The notes: generated by a model not told the origin, from the letters alone. DNA of 64,000 nucleotides from Ophiura sarsii (GCA_035610835.1 CM069447.1:40289437-40353436), one strand, 5' to 3'. Shown: positions 45,391 to 57,740, counted from the stretch's first letter. Numbers and translations: made by a program.

Positions 45391-45814
45391 TGTTTGCTAA
45401 CTTTAAGGATCGCATGGCGAAATGCATTTATACGCCGAAAAAATGGACGAAAAAATGAACACATTTTGCGAACATTTGTTGTTTGTTTACAATTTTGCAT
45501 CGATGCATGGTTTCCAAATAAGGTTCGCCATCCTATTAATTTGCGTATGAAGAGTGGGTTTATCTCAAATCAACAACGCTTTGTTACTGTACTTAAGGTA
45601 TTGGGGAGTTGTTGAACTATTATTAAATCATCTTTATTCAGTTAAATAACCATATAAAAAATAAAGAAGAGAACATTAAAAACCAAGACAACTGGGGCCT
45701 ATACTGATCACCAGGCAAGGTGTTACAAAAAGCACTATTGCACAACAATCAATATATAAAACACATTTAAAAAGGGAGGTGAGCCGGTGGTGACAGACCT
45801 GCTGCCATGAGGAC

Positions 45815-46549
45815 CTATATACAATTGGTAACGTTCCAATCCCGTTCGTGTCTTGATTGGAAAATGGAAAAAGAAGACATCAGACTCTTTTTCGAGATGT
45901 TATTTTTGTGAGCTGTGTATTTAACGTTGCACTTTAGGGTTCGTAGGAGACCTCTCAGACATGTCTTATTAGATTTTGTTATGAGGCCCCTTGATCCTAT
46001 TTCAAAAGGGATCAAGGAGCACTTGTAGCCTGCGTCCGAGATATCTCCTACCAGGGCAGCATATCTGCCAGTCTTGAGTTTATTAGCTTTATCAACATTT
46101 GTTTCAAACGGCACTGTGAGCTCAAATAAAATAATCCTTTTTTGAGCAGGGAATGTAAGCACAATATCAGGTTTTTGAGCTGTTGGGATGATGTCAGGAG
46201 AAACTGTCCCCCCTCCGGTAAGGTACCCTTCTATTTCGGCGTTGATCAAGACGCCTTTGTCTTTAAAAGTCTCGCTATCTTCGAAAGCGGAGATCAGAAT
46301 GCGGATGATATTGTTGTGCCGCCAGAGGTAACGATCAAGCATCTGATTACAATAATTGAGGATGTGGAGAAGAGTACCTTTTTTGGAACAGAGGGGGAAG
46401 TTACTACTTAGACGTTTCCCCCATTTGCAAAGGTTGGCAAATGTGGGGAGACTGTCAATTGCAGCATTAATTGCGAACTTAAAAACGCATTCAGGAAAAC
46501 CATACATAATATATTTCCACGTAAGATTGTTTTCAGTTTCAAAGAGCAA
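45815..46549 (-). pseudogene. C-terminal fragment of a non-LTR retrotransposon with restriction-like endonuclease
   Basis: A 244-codon open frame. It reads LPTFANLCKWGKR, then PLCSKKGTLLHILNYC, a Cys/His knuckle normally CPLC...H...C whose first Cys is Phe here. After RYLWRHNNI comes PDIVLTFPAQKRIILFELTV and PFEIGSRGL, a PD-(D/E)XK-type endonuclease block. The reverse transcriptase part is absent, so it is a 5'-truncated element of the R2/NeSL/Hero kind. Alternative: a domesticated fragment; nothing supports that. Confidence 0.6.
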
Positions 46550-46799
46550 TTAACAACTACCCGTTCTTGAACGTTGTCATTTTTAATCATGTGTTTTATG
46601 GTAACGCTTATTTTAATTCCGTCGTGTTTGCCACCTAGTTATGGTGTAGTAAATCCGTGGTACATGCACAATAATAAACATGACAATGAACAAAGATCCA
46701 TTTCCGTAGACATGTAATGGAATTTTCTAATTTCAAGGGTTTTCAAGCCCTGCACGGCTACATCTTTAGATTTATTATAACAAACCCAAACAACAACAA

Positions 46800-46820
46800 A
46801 AACAAAACAACAACAATAGC

Positions 46821-46873
<53 letters not shown>
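46800..46873. repeat. (CAA)n microsatellite
   Basis: Nearly pure ACA/CAA triplets from about 46818 to 46873, preceded by impure repeats. Open frames on both strands here are poly-Thr, poly-Cys or poly-Leu artefacts. Confidence 0.95.
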
Positions 46874-47319
46874 CGACATGTTTTGTATATCCCACCTTTG
46901 TATTGAGCAATGTGCAAACTTGCAACAATCAACACCAGACGAAGAGCCATTCCGAAGGGTGAATGTGGCCAATACCAAATTTGATTCGTAGGTAATTATA
47001 GGAAAAGTATAAATCAATATGGATAGTTTAATTATGCAAACTTGTGTGAAAATAAACAGACTGTAACATCATGAGACCTTTTCCTATAGTGTTGTTATTG
47101 GGTTTTCTAAATTGTTTGTCTGTTAGTTTAATTATGCACAATTGCGTAAAAAAAACCAGACTGTAACATCACGAGACCTTTTTCTTAATTGTTCGTCTGT
47201 TAAAGGCGATTTCCTCATTTACAAAATAAATGCTGTGTCGTTCAAATTAGTGGAATAACCGTAAAGATGTGAGCAAAGTGTCTAAACTAGTCGTAAATTC
47301 AATTAGGTCATGTTGCGTC

Positions 47320-47570
47320 TTAACACTATCCACGCTGCAGGCGTCTGCAGACGACATTCCAAAAGTTCACAAAATGTTTCAAAAATGTCAAAAGTATTGA
47401 ATTTCATCACCATATTTGGAATCACCAAAAGAAATGCATTGAAATAAGTACAAACATGCCTATTATTTGTTTAGTAATTCATGAGATAGACTTTGAAAGC
47501 TGGGAAGGTTTCTAAAAATAATATGTTTTGTATATGGTAAAACTAATATGGCCGCGTGGAAAGATTAGCA
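47320..47570. mobile_element. TTAA-MITE, second full-length copy
   Basis: Starts TTAACACTATCCACGCTGC and runs parallel to 111-353 (aaaatgtttcaaaaatgtca, ggaatcacca..aaatgcattgaa) to gccgcgtggaaaga. The right TTAA has decayed to TTAG. Confidence 0.78.
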
Positions 47571-49260
47571 ACAGAATCAATGACAAACTGGAGTGAACAT
47601 TACGAGTGGACCACTTTTTAGAGGTAAATAATGGTAAATTATAAAAGATTGGACAATGAGGCATAGATTAATAGTGAATCATTTTCAAAAGGAACTCAAA
47701 AGAGTAAGAAATGTGGGGTTTTTTTTTAACTCAGTATTACCCTACATGATGGTAGCCCCCAAAAGATTACTATCTCTACAATCTAGCGTGTGGGTCCGCT
47801 CAACTGGCCCAACCCAAATTTAGACCGCCTTGGTTGAGTGGACATATCTTTTAAATCATAGTAGTTAAACAATGCTTATGTACATCTATGTGTACACTAA
47901 ATATATGCTATCATAACTTTAATTGTTGTCATAGTGACATAATTGTATACTATTTGTGTTACAGTCTGTACAGTAGGAGAAAGTGAGGTTATCTTTATCA
48001 AACAGCTCATCCCGGCAGCTAATGAGTGGTTGTCTGTTCTGTTATTTGCTTTATATAGTCAAATGTTTATTCTATTTATCCTTCCTTCCAAAAACAAAAT
48101 CAGAACGCTGATATATTTTTCTCGGTACGGTTTTTTGTGTACCTAAACATGTAGCATTTTGAATCATATATGTCCACCTCTTTTTCTAATACTTTGTCTT
48201 ACATTTTGATATTTCAAAGGACGTGTGGCTCTAATACCCAGTAATTCATTATTTTCCAAGTAATGACATTTCAATGTGAATGGAACTATCGTAAATCTTA
48301 CATAGCCGTAAACATCAACATCTAAAATGGTTGTCTACACTTGTGAACATTTGGGTTCGTCCTTGGGAAAGATAATAAGAGCCCCACTCTTGATACAAAT
48401 GTTTCAAAAAAGGTTAATTTTGCATTCACTTTCTGGTTTTCATAAAACCCCACTTCCTGTGTGCCATACGCACGCATTATGAATACGATTAGATTTTGCG
48501 TATGCAAATGAAAACGACGGTAATTTGCACCCCATTTCTTCCAAGCAATTCATAAAAATTGAAACTTCCCATATCCACCTGCATAGATACAGATGTAATG
48601 AAATGCTCTGACCAACAGATATTTATAAACCTAAAGAGATTGCACTAATTATCCCTAACAAGCCCTTTCTAAAAAAAAATATTTATTCCTATTTTCAACA
48701 CATATAAATACCAATAATTATTTACAGCATAACCAATCAATATTAAATAAATTGCTAACGTAATTGAGATACATGTACCTTATACAAAAGTTACATTTAC
48801 AATTTACGTACAAGATGTCATATAAATGAAACATAAATGATTAAATATACTTTAATATGCAATAATGCTGAGCACACTGGATGTGTTGATAGTGAGAAAA
48901 GGCACAGTTGGTGATGAATTATGTCCGCATACATACATTTACACACAATTCCACACCATTAACCAAGGGGCGACATTGTTATTTATCACCATAGTAATTT
49001 AATAACAATCCACGGTTAAATAGCCATGACGTAGGGATGGGGTAAAAAAAAATCCCGCCGAGATCATATTTTTTTTACACAATAACATAGGGGACATGAA
49101 AATTTAATAAAAAATTGTATAAGTACGAAAAAAAATTCTAGTTAAAAAGCTGAAATTTGTTGCGCGTTCCCAGCCTCGGTTTTTCCCTTCCGCATCAACT
49201 GTTTTCCCAATATTCAATATAACAAGATATGCCTTATAAGAATAATATTTGCGTATGTGT
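47571..49260. other. No gene seen
   Basis: A+T-rich; frames of 60-70 codons with no domain. 49261-49279 is a G homopolymer. 49280-49735 has no recognised feature except AGTGTTCGAACACT at 49612, also found at 53238. Confidence 0.4.
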
Positions 49261-49739
49261 TGGGGGGGGGGGGGGGGGATAAATAATTGCATTCGCTTAG
49301 GGGGTCATAACAATGACGACGTCAAATGACATTTGTGGGATCCCCCTACTGAAATTACCACCCCTAATCGTCCCCTGTAAGGCAAACCATCGCAGGTCAC
49401 GCTGGGTCACTATTCAGTGTAACATCCTGTTGCCCGAATCTTAATTAAAGACACACCCCGTCATTTGGAGGTATAGGGAAGTCCCATAATTTGTTCTCCA
49501 CAATCGGGGTTCTGTGCTGCTTGTAATGCTTCTGTTCTGTCGGTTTGCAAATAAATAAATCTAGGCGAACTTATATTTTTGAGCAGTAGGCCTACTACAA
49601 TCATAGAAAAAAAGTGTTCGAACACTGACCATTGTTTGCACCGTTTAATTACCCTATAGTACGCATTTTTAGAGTCATGTGAAAATACCCTGCAGGTCAG
49701 GTCAGGTTGAGGAGTAATCCTCCCTCCCACTGGTAACAT

Positions 49740-52700
49740 TGTAGCCCAGTGCCACCTGTCACATGGTCGATTCCTCGGCGACTAATCCGAGGCCCCCACT
49801 CTAGGACATCTGTCCTGGAGTGAGGAGGGGTGTTGGACCTCCTGTCAGAAATAAGATCAAGATCTGACTTAAGAGCTCCTTTAGATCGGACTGGAGTCCA
49901 AGGAGTTCATCCATCTACCACATTCCAATGTGGTAGACTGTCCCGGAGAGGAGATGGGCACCACTGGGATGTATGCTTTGCCCAAGATACGCCACAATGA
50001 CAATGACAACCAATTCTATAACCATACCGGCTCGGTCGTCGCCCGGGTTAACAAGGACCGCGCTTTCCACCGGCACAAAACACCAGGGTGGAGGTGTTAA
50101 ATACGATACTGGTGCAAAAGATAGCAAGATCCGTACTAGAAACAACATCACTATTGGCACCTGGAATGTCCGAACACTAAGAGCAAATGGCAAGCTAAAT
50201 GAACTAACACATGAAATGGTCAGATATCGTTGGCATATCGCCGGGCTCTGTGAAGTTTGCTGGAAAAACTTTGGAGAAACATCCACGGAGGAAGGCCACA
50301 AGTTCTACTTCAATGGCAGAGAGGACAAACATCAGCATGGCGTTGGATTCCTGGTTCACAAGGACTTCGCAAACACAGTCATGAGCTGTCGGCCAATCTC
50401 CAGCAGACTCATTACCATTCGTCTGAGAGCAACCCCCTTTAATATTACAATTATCCAGGCATACGCTCCAACATCTGACTACAGTGATGATGATGTAGAG
50501 GAATTTTATGATCAGCTACAAGAAGTCTTGGAGCAGACCCCCAAGAAGGATATCCTTGTTGTGCAAGGCGATTGGAATGCCAAAGTAGGAGAGGATGCTA
50601 GCAACACCTGGAAAGGCACATGTGGGCGTTACTGCAATGCGGAGACAAATGAGAGAGGCCTGAGACTCCTTGAATTTGCAAACCACAACGATCTGATGCT
50701 GGCAAACACATTTGGCCAGCATAAAGCATCTCGGAGATGGACATGGCACAGCCCAAATGGAGAGTACCATAACCAAATTGACTACATCATGGTAAAGAGA
50801 CGCTTCCAATCGAGTGTGAACATCGCCAAGACTCGAAGTTTCCCAGGAGCTGACATCGGAAGTGACCATGAGTTAGTAATGATGAATTTCCGACTCCGCC
50901 TCAAGAAAATCTACAAGAAGGGACAAACTAGGATCAAGTTCGACATTGAAACACTAAAGGACCCAATGGTAGCAGAGGAATTCCAAGCAATGCTAGGAGG
51001 GAAATTTGCTCCACTCGCCTTGCTAGATGCGGACGATACTGACATGGACACTTTGATTGACAACTTCAACAAAGCGGTGACGGAAACAGCCAGCGAGATC
51101 CTTGGCAAACACCGACCAGTCAAGCAACTATGGGTTACAGCTGACATCCTCAATCTCTGTGACAAGCGAAGGGAGCTGAAGAAGACAAAGTTTGAGACGG
51201 AAGGGGCAAAACAGTACAGAACGGTCAACCGAGAAGTCAAGAAAGGTATGAAGAAGGCAAAACAGAGCTGGATTGAGCAACAGTGCCAAGGGATCGAAAA
51301 GAACCTTCGGCAGAACAACAGCAAGAAAGCCTACAAGCTTGTAAAAGACCTGACTTCCACAAAGCAAGGACGAACCACCACAATACAAGACAAGGGTGGA
51401 AAATGCCTTACTGAAGAGAAGGACATCCTGAAAAGGTGGACTGAATACTGTTCAGACCTGTATAACCATACAGCCTCAGGTGACCCAGAGATCCTGAACG
51501 TTCCTCCAGCAAATGACACCGAAAACTATCCCATTCTTCGGGCAGAGGTGATAACAGCTGTAAACTCACTGAAGAAGGGGAAGTCCGCAGGAGTTGACAA
51601 CATCTCAGCAGAGCTTGTCCAAGCAGGAGGAGATACCATGGTCGACATCCTTCTAACTATCTGCAACAAGATCTGGCAGATAGGAGAGTGGCATGCACCT
51701 TGGACCCAGTCAATGGTCATCACACTTCCCAAGAAAGGCAACCTTCAGCAGTGCTCTAATTACCGGACGATCAGCCTCATCTGTCACCCAAGCAAAGTCA
51801 TGCTGAAGATCTTACTAAACAGACTGAACCCACAAGCAGAAAAGATCATTGCTGAGGAACAGGCAGGCTTCAGACCAAAACGTAGCACTACAGAGCAGAT
51901 CCTTAACCTTAGGATAATTTGTGAAAAATACCTTCAGCATCAACAAGACCTCTACCATGTATTTGTGGACTTCAAAAAGGCGTTTGTCAGAGTCTGGCAT
52001 GCAGCCCTGTGGTCTACCATGAGGATGTACAATATCAACACCAACCTGACCAGAGCCATTGAAAACCTCTATAACAAGGCCTCCAGTGCAGTCTACCTCA
52101 ACGGCAGCTTAGGGGAATGGTTCAAAACAACAGTCGGGGTTAGACAAGGTTGCTTGCTCTCACCTACTCTTTTCAACATCTATTTGGAGAGAATAATGAC
52201 TGACGCTTTGGAAGACCATCAAGGATCGGTCAGCATCGGAGGCAGAATAATCACCAATCTGCGCTTCGCCGATGATATCGATGGACAAGCCGGGTCAGAG
52301 GGAGAATTAGCAAAGCTCGTCGAACGTCTGGACAGGACCTCTATAGCCTACGGCATGGAGATTAGTGCAGGGAAAACTAAACTGATGACCAACAGCACCA
52401 ACGGCATCAGCACTGACATCAAAGCCAACGGCGAGAAGCTGGAAACAGTCAAAAGCTTCAAGTACCTAGGGTCAATCATCACAGACCAGGGTTCCAAACC
52501 TGAAATTGTATCCAGGATCGCACAGACAGTAGCATCTCTGACTAAACTGAAGGTCATCTGGAGTGATAAAAACATCTCACTTAAGTCAAAGATCAGACTG
52601 ATGCACTCCTTGGTTACCACAATATTCCTATATGCGTGCGAATATTGGACACTAACAGCGGACTTAGAGAGGAGAATCCAGGCTGCTGAGTTGAGGTGCC

Positions 52701-53080
52701 TTCGCAAACTCCTTGGTATTTCCTACAAAGACCACATCACCAACGTTGAAGTCAGAAAAAGAATTGTTGCAGCCTTTAGCGCTTATAAAGACCTCCTAAC
52801 CACAGTGAAAAGACGCAAGCTACAGTGGTATGGACATGTGTCACGATCAACAGGACTTGCCAAAACGGTAATGCAAGGCACGGTGCCAGGAGGGCGAAAA
52901 AGAGGTCGGCCAAGAAGAAGGTGGGAAGACAACATATCTGAATGGACTGACCTGAAGCTTAGTGATACCTTAAGATTGGCAGAAAACCGACAAGGATGGA
53001 GAGAGCTGGTGGTCAGGGCATCTGTGGCGCCCCAACGGTCGACAAGACTACGGGATAGATAGATAGATAGAAAATACCAA
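49740..53080 (+). mobile_element. Nearly intact RTE-like non-LTR retrotransposon
   Basis: A single open reading frame (49973-53062) behind a ~230-bp leader, ending in a short (TAGA)n tail at 53056-53073. One ORF with endonuclease plus reverse transcriptase and a very short 3' end with a simple-repeat tail is typical of the RTE clade. The 5' boundary is approximate; no target duplication was identified. The dead copy at 29.0-35.4 kb is a relative. Confidence 0.82.
49973..53062 (+). CDS. Endonuclease/reverse transcriptase ORF, 1029 aa
   Basis: Residues 60-310 form an EEP (apurinic-type) endonuclease: GTWNVRTL, GLCE (E94), QAYAPT, GDWNAKVG (199-206), NQIDYIM and SDHELV (297-302). The reverse transcriptase follows: KSAGVDNISAELV, GFRPKRSTTEQI, VDFKKAF (D666), GVRQGCLLSPTLFN, FADD (765-768). 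The C-terminus has RRIQAAELRCLRKLLG and GRKRGRPRRRWED. V672 replaces the usual Asp of KAFDRVW (GAC to GTC). Otherwise intact, so it was recently active. It copies its own RNA into nicked DNA. Confidence 0.9.
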   Translation: MLCPRYATMTMTTNSITIPARSSPGLTRTALSTGTKHQGGGVKYDTGAKDSKIRTRNNITIGTWNVRTLRANGKLNELTHEMVRYRWHIAGLCEVCWKNFGETSTEEGHKFYFNGREDKHQHGVGFLVHKDFANTVMSCRPISSRLITIRLRATPFNITIIQAYAPTSDYSDDDVEEFYDQLQEVLEQTPKKDILVVQGDWNAKVGEDASNTWKGTCGRYCNAETNERGLRLLEFANHNDLMLANTFGQHKASRRWTWHSPNGEYHNQIDYIMVKRRFQSSVNIAKTRSFPGADIGSDHELVMMNFRLRLKKIYKKGQTRIKFDIETLKDPMVAEEFQAMLGGKFAPLALLDADDTDMDTLIDNFNKAVTETASEILGKHRPVKQLWVTADILNLCDKRRELKKTKFETEGAKQYRTVNREVKKGMKKAKQSWIEQQCQGIEKNLRQNNSKKAYKLVKDLTSTKQGRTTTIQDKGGKCLTEEKDILKRWTEYCSDLYNHTASGDPEILNVPPANDTENYPILRAEVITAVNSLKKGKSAGVDNISAELVQAGGDTMVDILLTICNKIWQIGEWHAPWTQSMVITLPKKGNLQQCSNYRTISLICHPSKVMLKILLNRLNPQAEKIIAEEQAGFRPKRSTTEQILNLRIICEKYLQHQQDLYHVFVDFKKAFVRVWHAALWSTMRMYNINTNLTRAIENLYNKASSAVYLNGSLGEWFKTTVGVRQGCLLSPTLFNIYLERIMTDALEDHQGSVSIGGRIITNLRFADDIDGQAGSEGELAKLVERLDRTSIAYGMEISAGKTKLMTNSTNGISTDIKANGEKLETVKSFKYLGSIITDQGSKPEIVSRIAQTVASLTKLKVIWSDKNISLKSKIRLMHSLVTTIFLYACEYWTLTADLERRIQAAELRCLRKLLGISYKDHITNVEVRKRIVAAFSAYKDLLTTVKRRKLQWYGHVSRSTGLAKTVMQGTVPGGRKRGRPRRRWEDNISEWTDLKLSDTLRLAENRQGWRELVVRASVAPQRSTRLRDR

Positions 53081-53084
53081 TTTG

Positions 53085-54075
53085 CATCTGCTAGCCTGAA
53101 AGCCCCCCTTCAATATACCCCTCCCCTCCCCCACCAATCAATGTTGCTAGGCCACGGGATGATGTTTGGCAAGTTGGGTGACTCAACATTGATCAGGGGG
53201 GGAAAGGGGGATGACTTTACATTAGGCCTACTAAGTGTTCGAACACTTTTTTCTAACATTGTAGTTGTCTCCGTATTTCCGTGTCACTCTATGAAACACT
53301 CTTTGGCCTGCGACGTTGTGATGTATGTACCGATAGAGGTCTCACTCACTGACCGCTCTTCCATCCTCTGATCTCACCTCGGAAAAAGGTCTACTTACTT
53401 TGGATTTGACCTTTTGACCTCCGTATACTCGGAATGAATGCGTTATGAGCAAATTGTTCGTGTGGGGTTTCGTGGGGGATCAAAATTGACCAATGGCAGA
53501 CACGATAAATACAAAGCATATGAATATTCATGTACCGCCTTCCTCGAAATTTGAGATGATTCAAAATGGCGATTTTCTAGCACTGGACAGCTTTCGTTCG
53601 GGCTAAAAGTGTAGCTTTAGGAGCAAGCCTTGACATCGGTCCTCGCCTAACATAGTTTCCTCTGTGATATAGGTATATTTCGGATCCAGCATATGTGACC
53701 ATTTCCTATCGTTCAATATCGCGTAGTTAAAAGTATACGTCCGAACTTGGACAGATAATTTGATTGTTTTTGACGATAAACTATAAACTCATACACAGGT
53801 ACAGAAATAACACTTTCGCGTCAGAGTTATGATTGTGAAATAATTAATTAGCATCAAAATCATCATCCCTAGTGTGCTTAAAGCGCGGTTCTGTGCTGTT
53901 GTCGATTTAGTGTCAGTAGAGCGTAGCGCGTGGAGTTCGCTTTTCGGACGCAATTTTGAATCGGCGAACTCTATCAGGCACCTCTAGGTTACCGTAAATC
54001 AGTAGTGCCGTAGAGTTCGCAACTGTTATTTTCGTGGGATAGAGTTCGCCTGTTTATCGTACCATAGCCTGAGTA
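53085..54075. other. No gene seen
   Basis: Unannotated flank of the retrotransposon. 53930-54055 has four occurrences of gagttcgc or its inverse within about 120 bases. 53570-53690 is the partner of the repeat at 45240. Confidence 0.4.
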
Positions 54076-54080
54076 ATAAT

Positions 54081-54744
54081 CAGTCAGCTGTAGAACGGGG
54101 CCCCGTTTCAATTGAGGGCGCTTTAAAACGACGGGTGTACGTAACCAAGGTAACGCACACCCGTCAATTTGCGCAATGATTGAATGTTCACCTTTTCCCC
54201 CAATTATCTGTATAAAAAGTAACTATCCATCGAGTTGAGGGCAGCATAAGGTACCAGAACTCCTTGCGACATCCCGTTCGATGATTAAATTTAACCTTTG
54301 ACCCCAATATCACACGACACATTCTAAAATTATGTCTTTTATGACCGGTTTGCTGCGATGAGACCACCATTTTCTAGACAATATTACACCATTTTATAGA
54401 ATTTTTAGGGTAAGTGTGATAATTTTTACATTACATATAAGCTCTATCGTATTCAGAAGTGATGCCTTTGTAACGGTTATCTCTGTGATAAGAGAGTTAT
54501 TTCGTTGTTTAAAATCAGCAAAATCGGCTTTATGAATTTTGAAAATTACTGTGACGTGAGGCCGTTCCCTTCGAAACGCAGTCCCATTCCCAAGCCTGCC
54601 CTCTATTGAAAAGTAGTTTTTGTTCGTATTCCAGCGGGCGACGGACTTCCGTCACTTGATGAATAGCCGTGTAAAAAATGATGGCAGTGCGTCACTAAAT
54701 AGAGCGCCCTCAATTGAAACGGGGTCCCGTTCTACAGCTGACTG
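54081..54744. mobile_element. 664-bp MITE, copy 2 (partner 18957-19627)
   Basis: Same ends (CAGTCAGCTGTAGAACGG and inverse) and same ATAAT flank (54076-54080, 54745-54749) as the copy inside the Tc1 palindrome. Divergence is low. Confidence 0.85.
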
Positions 54745-54749
54745 ATAAT

Positions 54750-55325
54750 ACTTGAGCTAAGTGTGACTTTGGGCAAGTTGAAAGGAATTATTATTTTCGT
54801 GGGGGTAAAAAAAAAATGCTCCTAATTTGTCGGGAATAGTCTCAACATTTTCATCTCGTCAATACAATTCAAATTTAGTTTGCCCTATGTAGGATGTGTC
54901 GTTACTCTGGTAGCCTATCGCAAAAAAGTAGGACAAGGTCAATAGGAGCCAATGGACATTGATCTATTTGAAATGTTATAATTGCGCATCTTGGTAAAAA
55001 AAGTCCGGCATAACATTTCAGGCTAGTGGTTTTGCTAAGAAGCAAAACGTGTAAAGAAATCTTTATTTCCCATATACCTGTGTGTTATTTTGCTCGATAA
55101 ATGATTCTCGTGAAGAAACATTAGAAATGGGTTGCACATCGATGGACCTTTCTTTATATGCAATCTCAACACATTTGGTAAGATCTTATTTGCGCCAAGC
55201 ACCATAATAATCATATATTTTAAGGAAGAAAATGGAAAACTGTTAAGCTTCTTTTGTTGAAAATTGTATAACTTTGCCACAATTATACCACATATAAATA
55301 AGATGTTGGGAAAAGGTGTACTTTA
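54750..55325. other. No gene seen
   Basis: A+T-rich sequence without a recognised gene, RNA or element boundary. Confidence 0.4.
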
Positions 55326-55329
55326 TAAG

Positions 55330-56010
55330 GCCCAGATACTCAGGTATCGTTCAATACTGGAACATAAAAGTTGCCAGTATCGCTCGATACTGGTACGATT
55401 TTACTTTCCTGTATCGACGTTTTTACTTTCCAGTATCAGTCGATACAGGAACGTTTTTATGTTCCAGAATCGGACGATACTTTGTCCCAGTATTGAACGA
55501 TACTGGTACATAATTTTGTTTTAGTATCGCCCAATACTGGTACAATTGATATATCCCAGTATCGTCCGATACTGGAACTCTGACTTTGTACCAGTTTTAG
55601 TCCCAGTGTTGGACGATACTTTTACTATTACAGTCCAGAATCTGGGACCTAAAGTACACCTTTTCCAAATACACATTAAAACCCTAAGTACCCGAAAAGT
55701 CGCTAAAGCGGCTTCCCCGTGAAAGTGGTATAACCCATGTGACTGATTGATCATATGAATTCGAGATGTCATATGACTTATTCAAGTCACATGATCATCC
55801 AATGTGAAATACCTTCTTTTCGCCGTGTTGATCAAATTAAAATTACACAATGAAACTGTCATAAATGGCAAGAAATAGCACGAATATGCAACGGGATCTT
55901 GTGCAAAATGATTCTCAGGCAAACGGGGATGTACCGGATTACGGTCAAAATGGCGATTTTGTGGCGATTTTGAGGCTGAAAACAGACAGTAAACATAATG
56001 TCTGTAATCA
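55330..56010. repeat. Palindrome-array repeat, copy 2
   Basis: 55340-55625 has about seven versions of the CCAGTATCGNNCGATACTGG palindrome. 55640-56010 matches the unique part of copy 1 (aagtcgctaaag, cacatgatcatcc, gcaacgggatctt, tggcgattttgtggcga) without the insertion seen there. Confidence 0.82.
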
Positions 56011-56014
56011 TTGA

Positions 56015-56690
56015 GCCACATGATGCCCAGCTGACAACAAAAAAAGTTTGATTAACTTCGGCAAGGACTGAAATTAATTACTCTTGTCATGGTGTGGAAT
56101 CTGCATTCGTGATCGTGATCGACGGAAGCTGTGCGTTTAACCGTAATAGTGGTGTGCACCCTTAAGTGGGACGATGTTAATTAATATGGATATTAACCTC
56201 TTTATCTTTCTCTCCAGTTTTGCTCTCAAAATTAAATCACTGCAGTTTTTAAAGGTAGATGACCCGATCACATTTTCATAGCACAGATTTTTCTCAAACA
56301 TATGGAGATTTTCATATCATATGAAAGATAATATTTTTCTGATTAACATAGGCCTACTGAAATTTGACGGTCCAAATCAGTATGATTACGAAGAAATCGG
56401 TGAAATGGCATCGAATTACCGCGAAAGGTGGTTACCACCAATATAGTTTGTATACAACTCAATGGGCACATTTCACGGCATCTTGTGCGTCTAAAATAAG
56501 AACCGTTAGAGTTATGCAACTCAAACTTTGGAATACAACTCTTTTAAGGATGACCTTTCATGTAAAATAAAAAAAATTCAAGTTGAAAATCGGAACATCT
56601 ACCTTTAAGGGACGGTTCATAAATACATTGGTGTGTGGTTGGGAAAATGGAGGGGCAGATTCCCCCGACTGGCCTAAGTTTCCCCCGACT
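56015..56690. other. No gene seen
   Basis: Short frames only; no RNA gene or repeat recognised. Confidence 0.4.
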
Positions 56691-56700
56691 GACTCAATAG

Positions 56701-56776
56701 TGGGGGGGGGGCCGCGGCCCCCCCGCCCCCCCCCCCCCCCCCCCTGGGGGGGGGGGGTGTCACCCCCCCCCCCCTC
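56701..56776. repeat. Alternating G and C homopolymers
   Basis: Runs G10, C-rich, C20 or more, G12, C13 in 75 bases, able to form strong hairpins or four-stranded DNA. The open frames across it (Gly/Pro) are artefacts. Confidence 0.9.
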
Positions 56777-57069
56777 ATTCATCAAATATGTCGGCAAAAT
56801 TTTTTTTTTAAATCCCCACCGACCTACCCTATTTGATTTGGTCATGTTACGCCGATCAAACCTCTTTTTTTTTTTAGGCCTAAGTCTCCACCACTACGGC
56901 GTCGGGTCCAGGGGCGGAGTCCCCTGAAGCTGTTGGGTTTTAGCATGTATGTTTTAAAGGAAAGCTCTCATTGTTATGAATAGGCATATTTACATTTATT
57001 TTTAATACATTTTGGGTATGTTCATAAACATACTAAAAAACGGAAGATAATAATGAAAGATGAAACATT

Positions 57070-57740
57070 TAACATTAAAACTACAACGCGCGAAGCGTGC
57101 AAAAGAATTTTTAAAAAGTAAAATGGTCCCGAAAACGTTCCTGAAGCCATTTTGTTATGCTTGAATAACTAAATATTGAAACTAATACGCACGAATCACG
57201 CAATATTTAACCAGGTTTTTCTAACTAAAATGGTCCAGAAAACATTCCTAAAGCCATCTTGTAATACTTGAAAACATTGAAACTATTACGTGCGAAGCGC
57301 GCAAAGCATGTCCCCTCTTTGAATTAATATGGTCCAGAAAACTTTCCTAAATCTAATTGATGAAATATTGAACATAATCATGCGCGAAGCGCTCAAAAAT
57401 GTCCAACTGTCGAAGCGTGCAAAATATTTTTTTTTAAAACTAAAATGGTCCAGAAAACGTTCCTGAAGCCATCTTGTTATTGTTGAATAATTAAATATTG
57501 AAACTAATACGCACGAGTCACGCAATATTTAACCAGTTTTTCTAACTAAAATGGTCCAGAAAACATTCCTGAAGCCAACTTGTGATACTTGAAAACATTG
57601 AAACTAATACGTGCGAAGCGCACAAAGCATGTCCCCTCTTTGAAATAATATGGTCCAGAAAACTTTCCTAAAGCTATCTTTGTTATGCTTGATGAAATAT
57701 TGAACATAATCATGCGCGAAGCGCTCAAAAATGTCCAACT
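57070..57740. repeat. Tandem duplication of a ~310-bp unit with inner repeats
   Basis: 57105-57400 and 57425-57740 are similar. Each contains three or so ~100-bp subunits with 'aaaatggtccagaaaac(g/a)ttcct(g/a)aa' and a 'gcgcgaagcgc' or 'cgtgcgaagcgc' motif. It directly precedes the CR1/L2-like element and may be its target or degenerate leader. Confidence 0.75.

Noticed and set aside
46639..47017. Cys-, Thr- or Leu-rich proteins
   Set aside because: Produced by translating a (CAA)n microsatellite in different frames.
49915..52707. Several long open frames antisense to the retrotransposon
   Set aside because: They mirror the strong coding frame on the plus strand and show no domains.
56558..56927. 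Gly/Pro-rich proteins
   Set aside because: Artefacts of G and C homopolymers.
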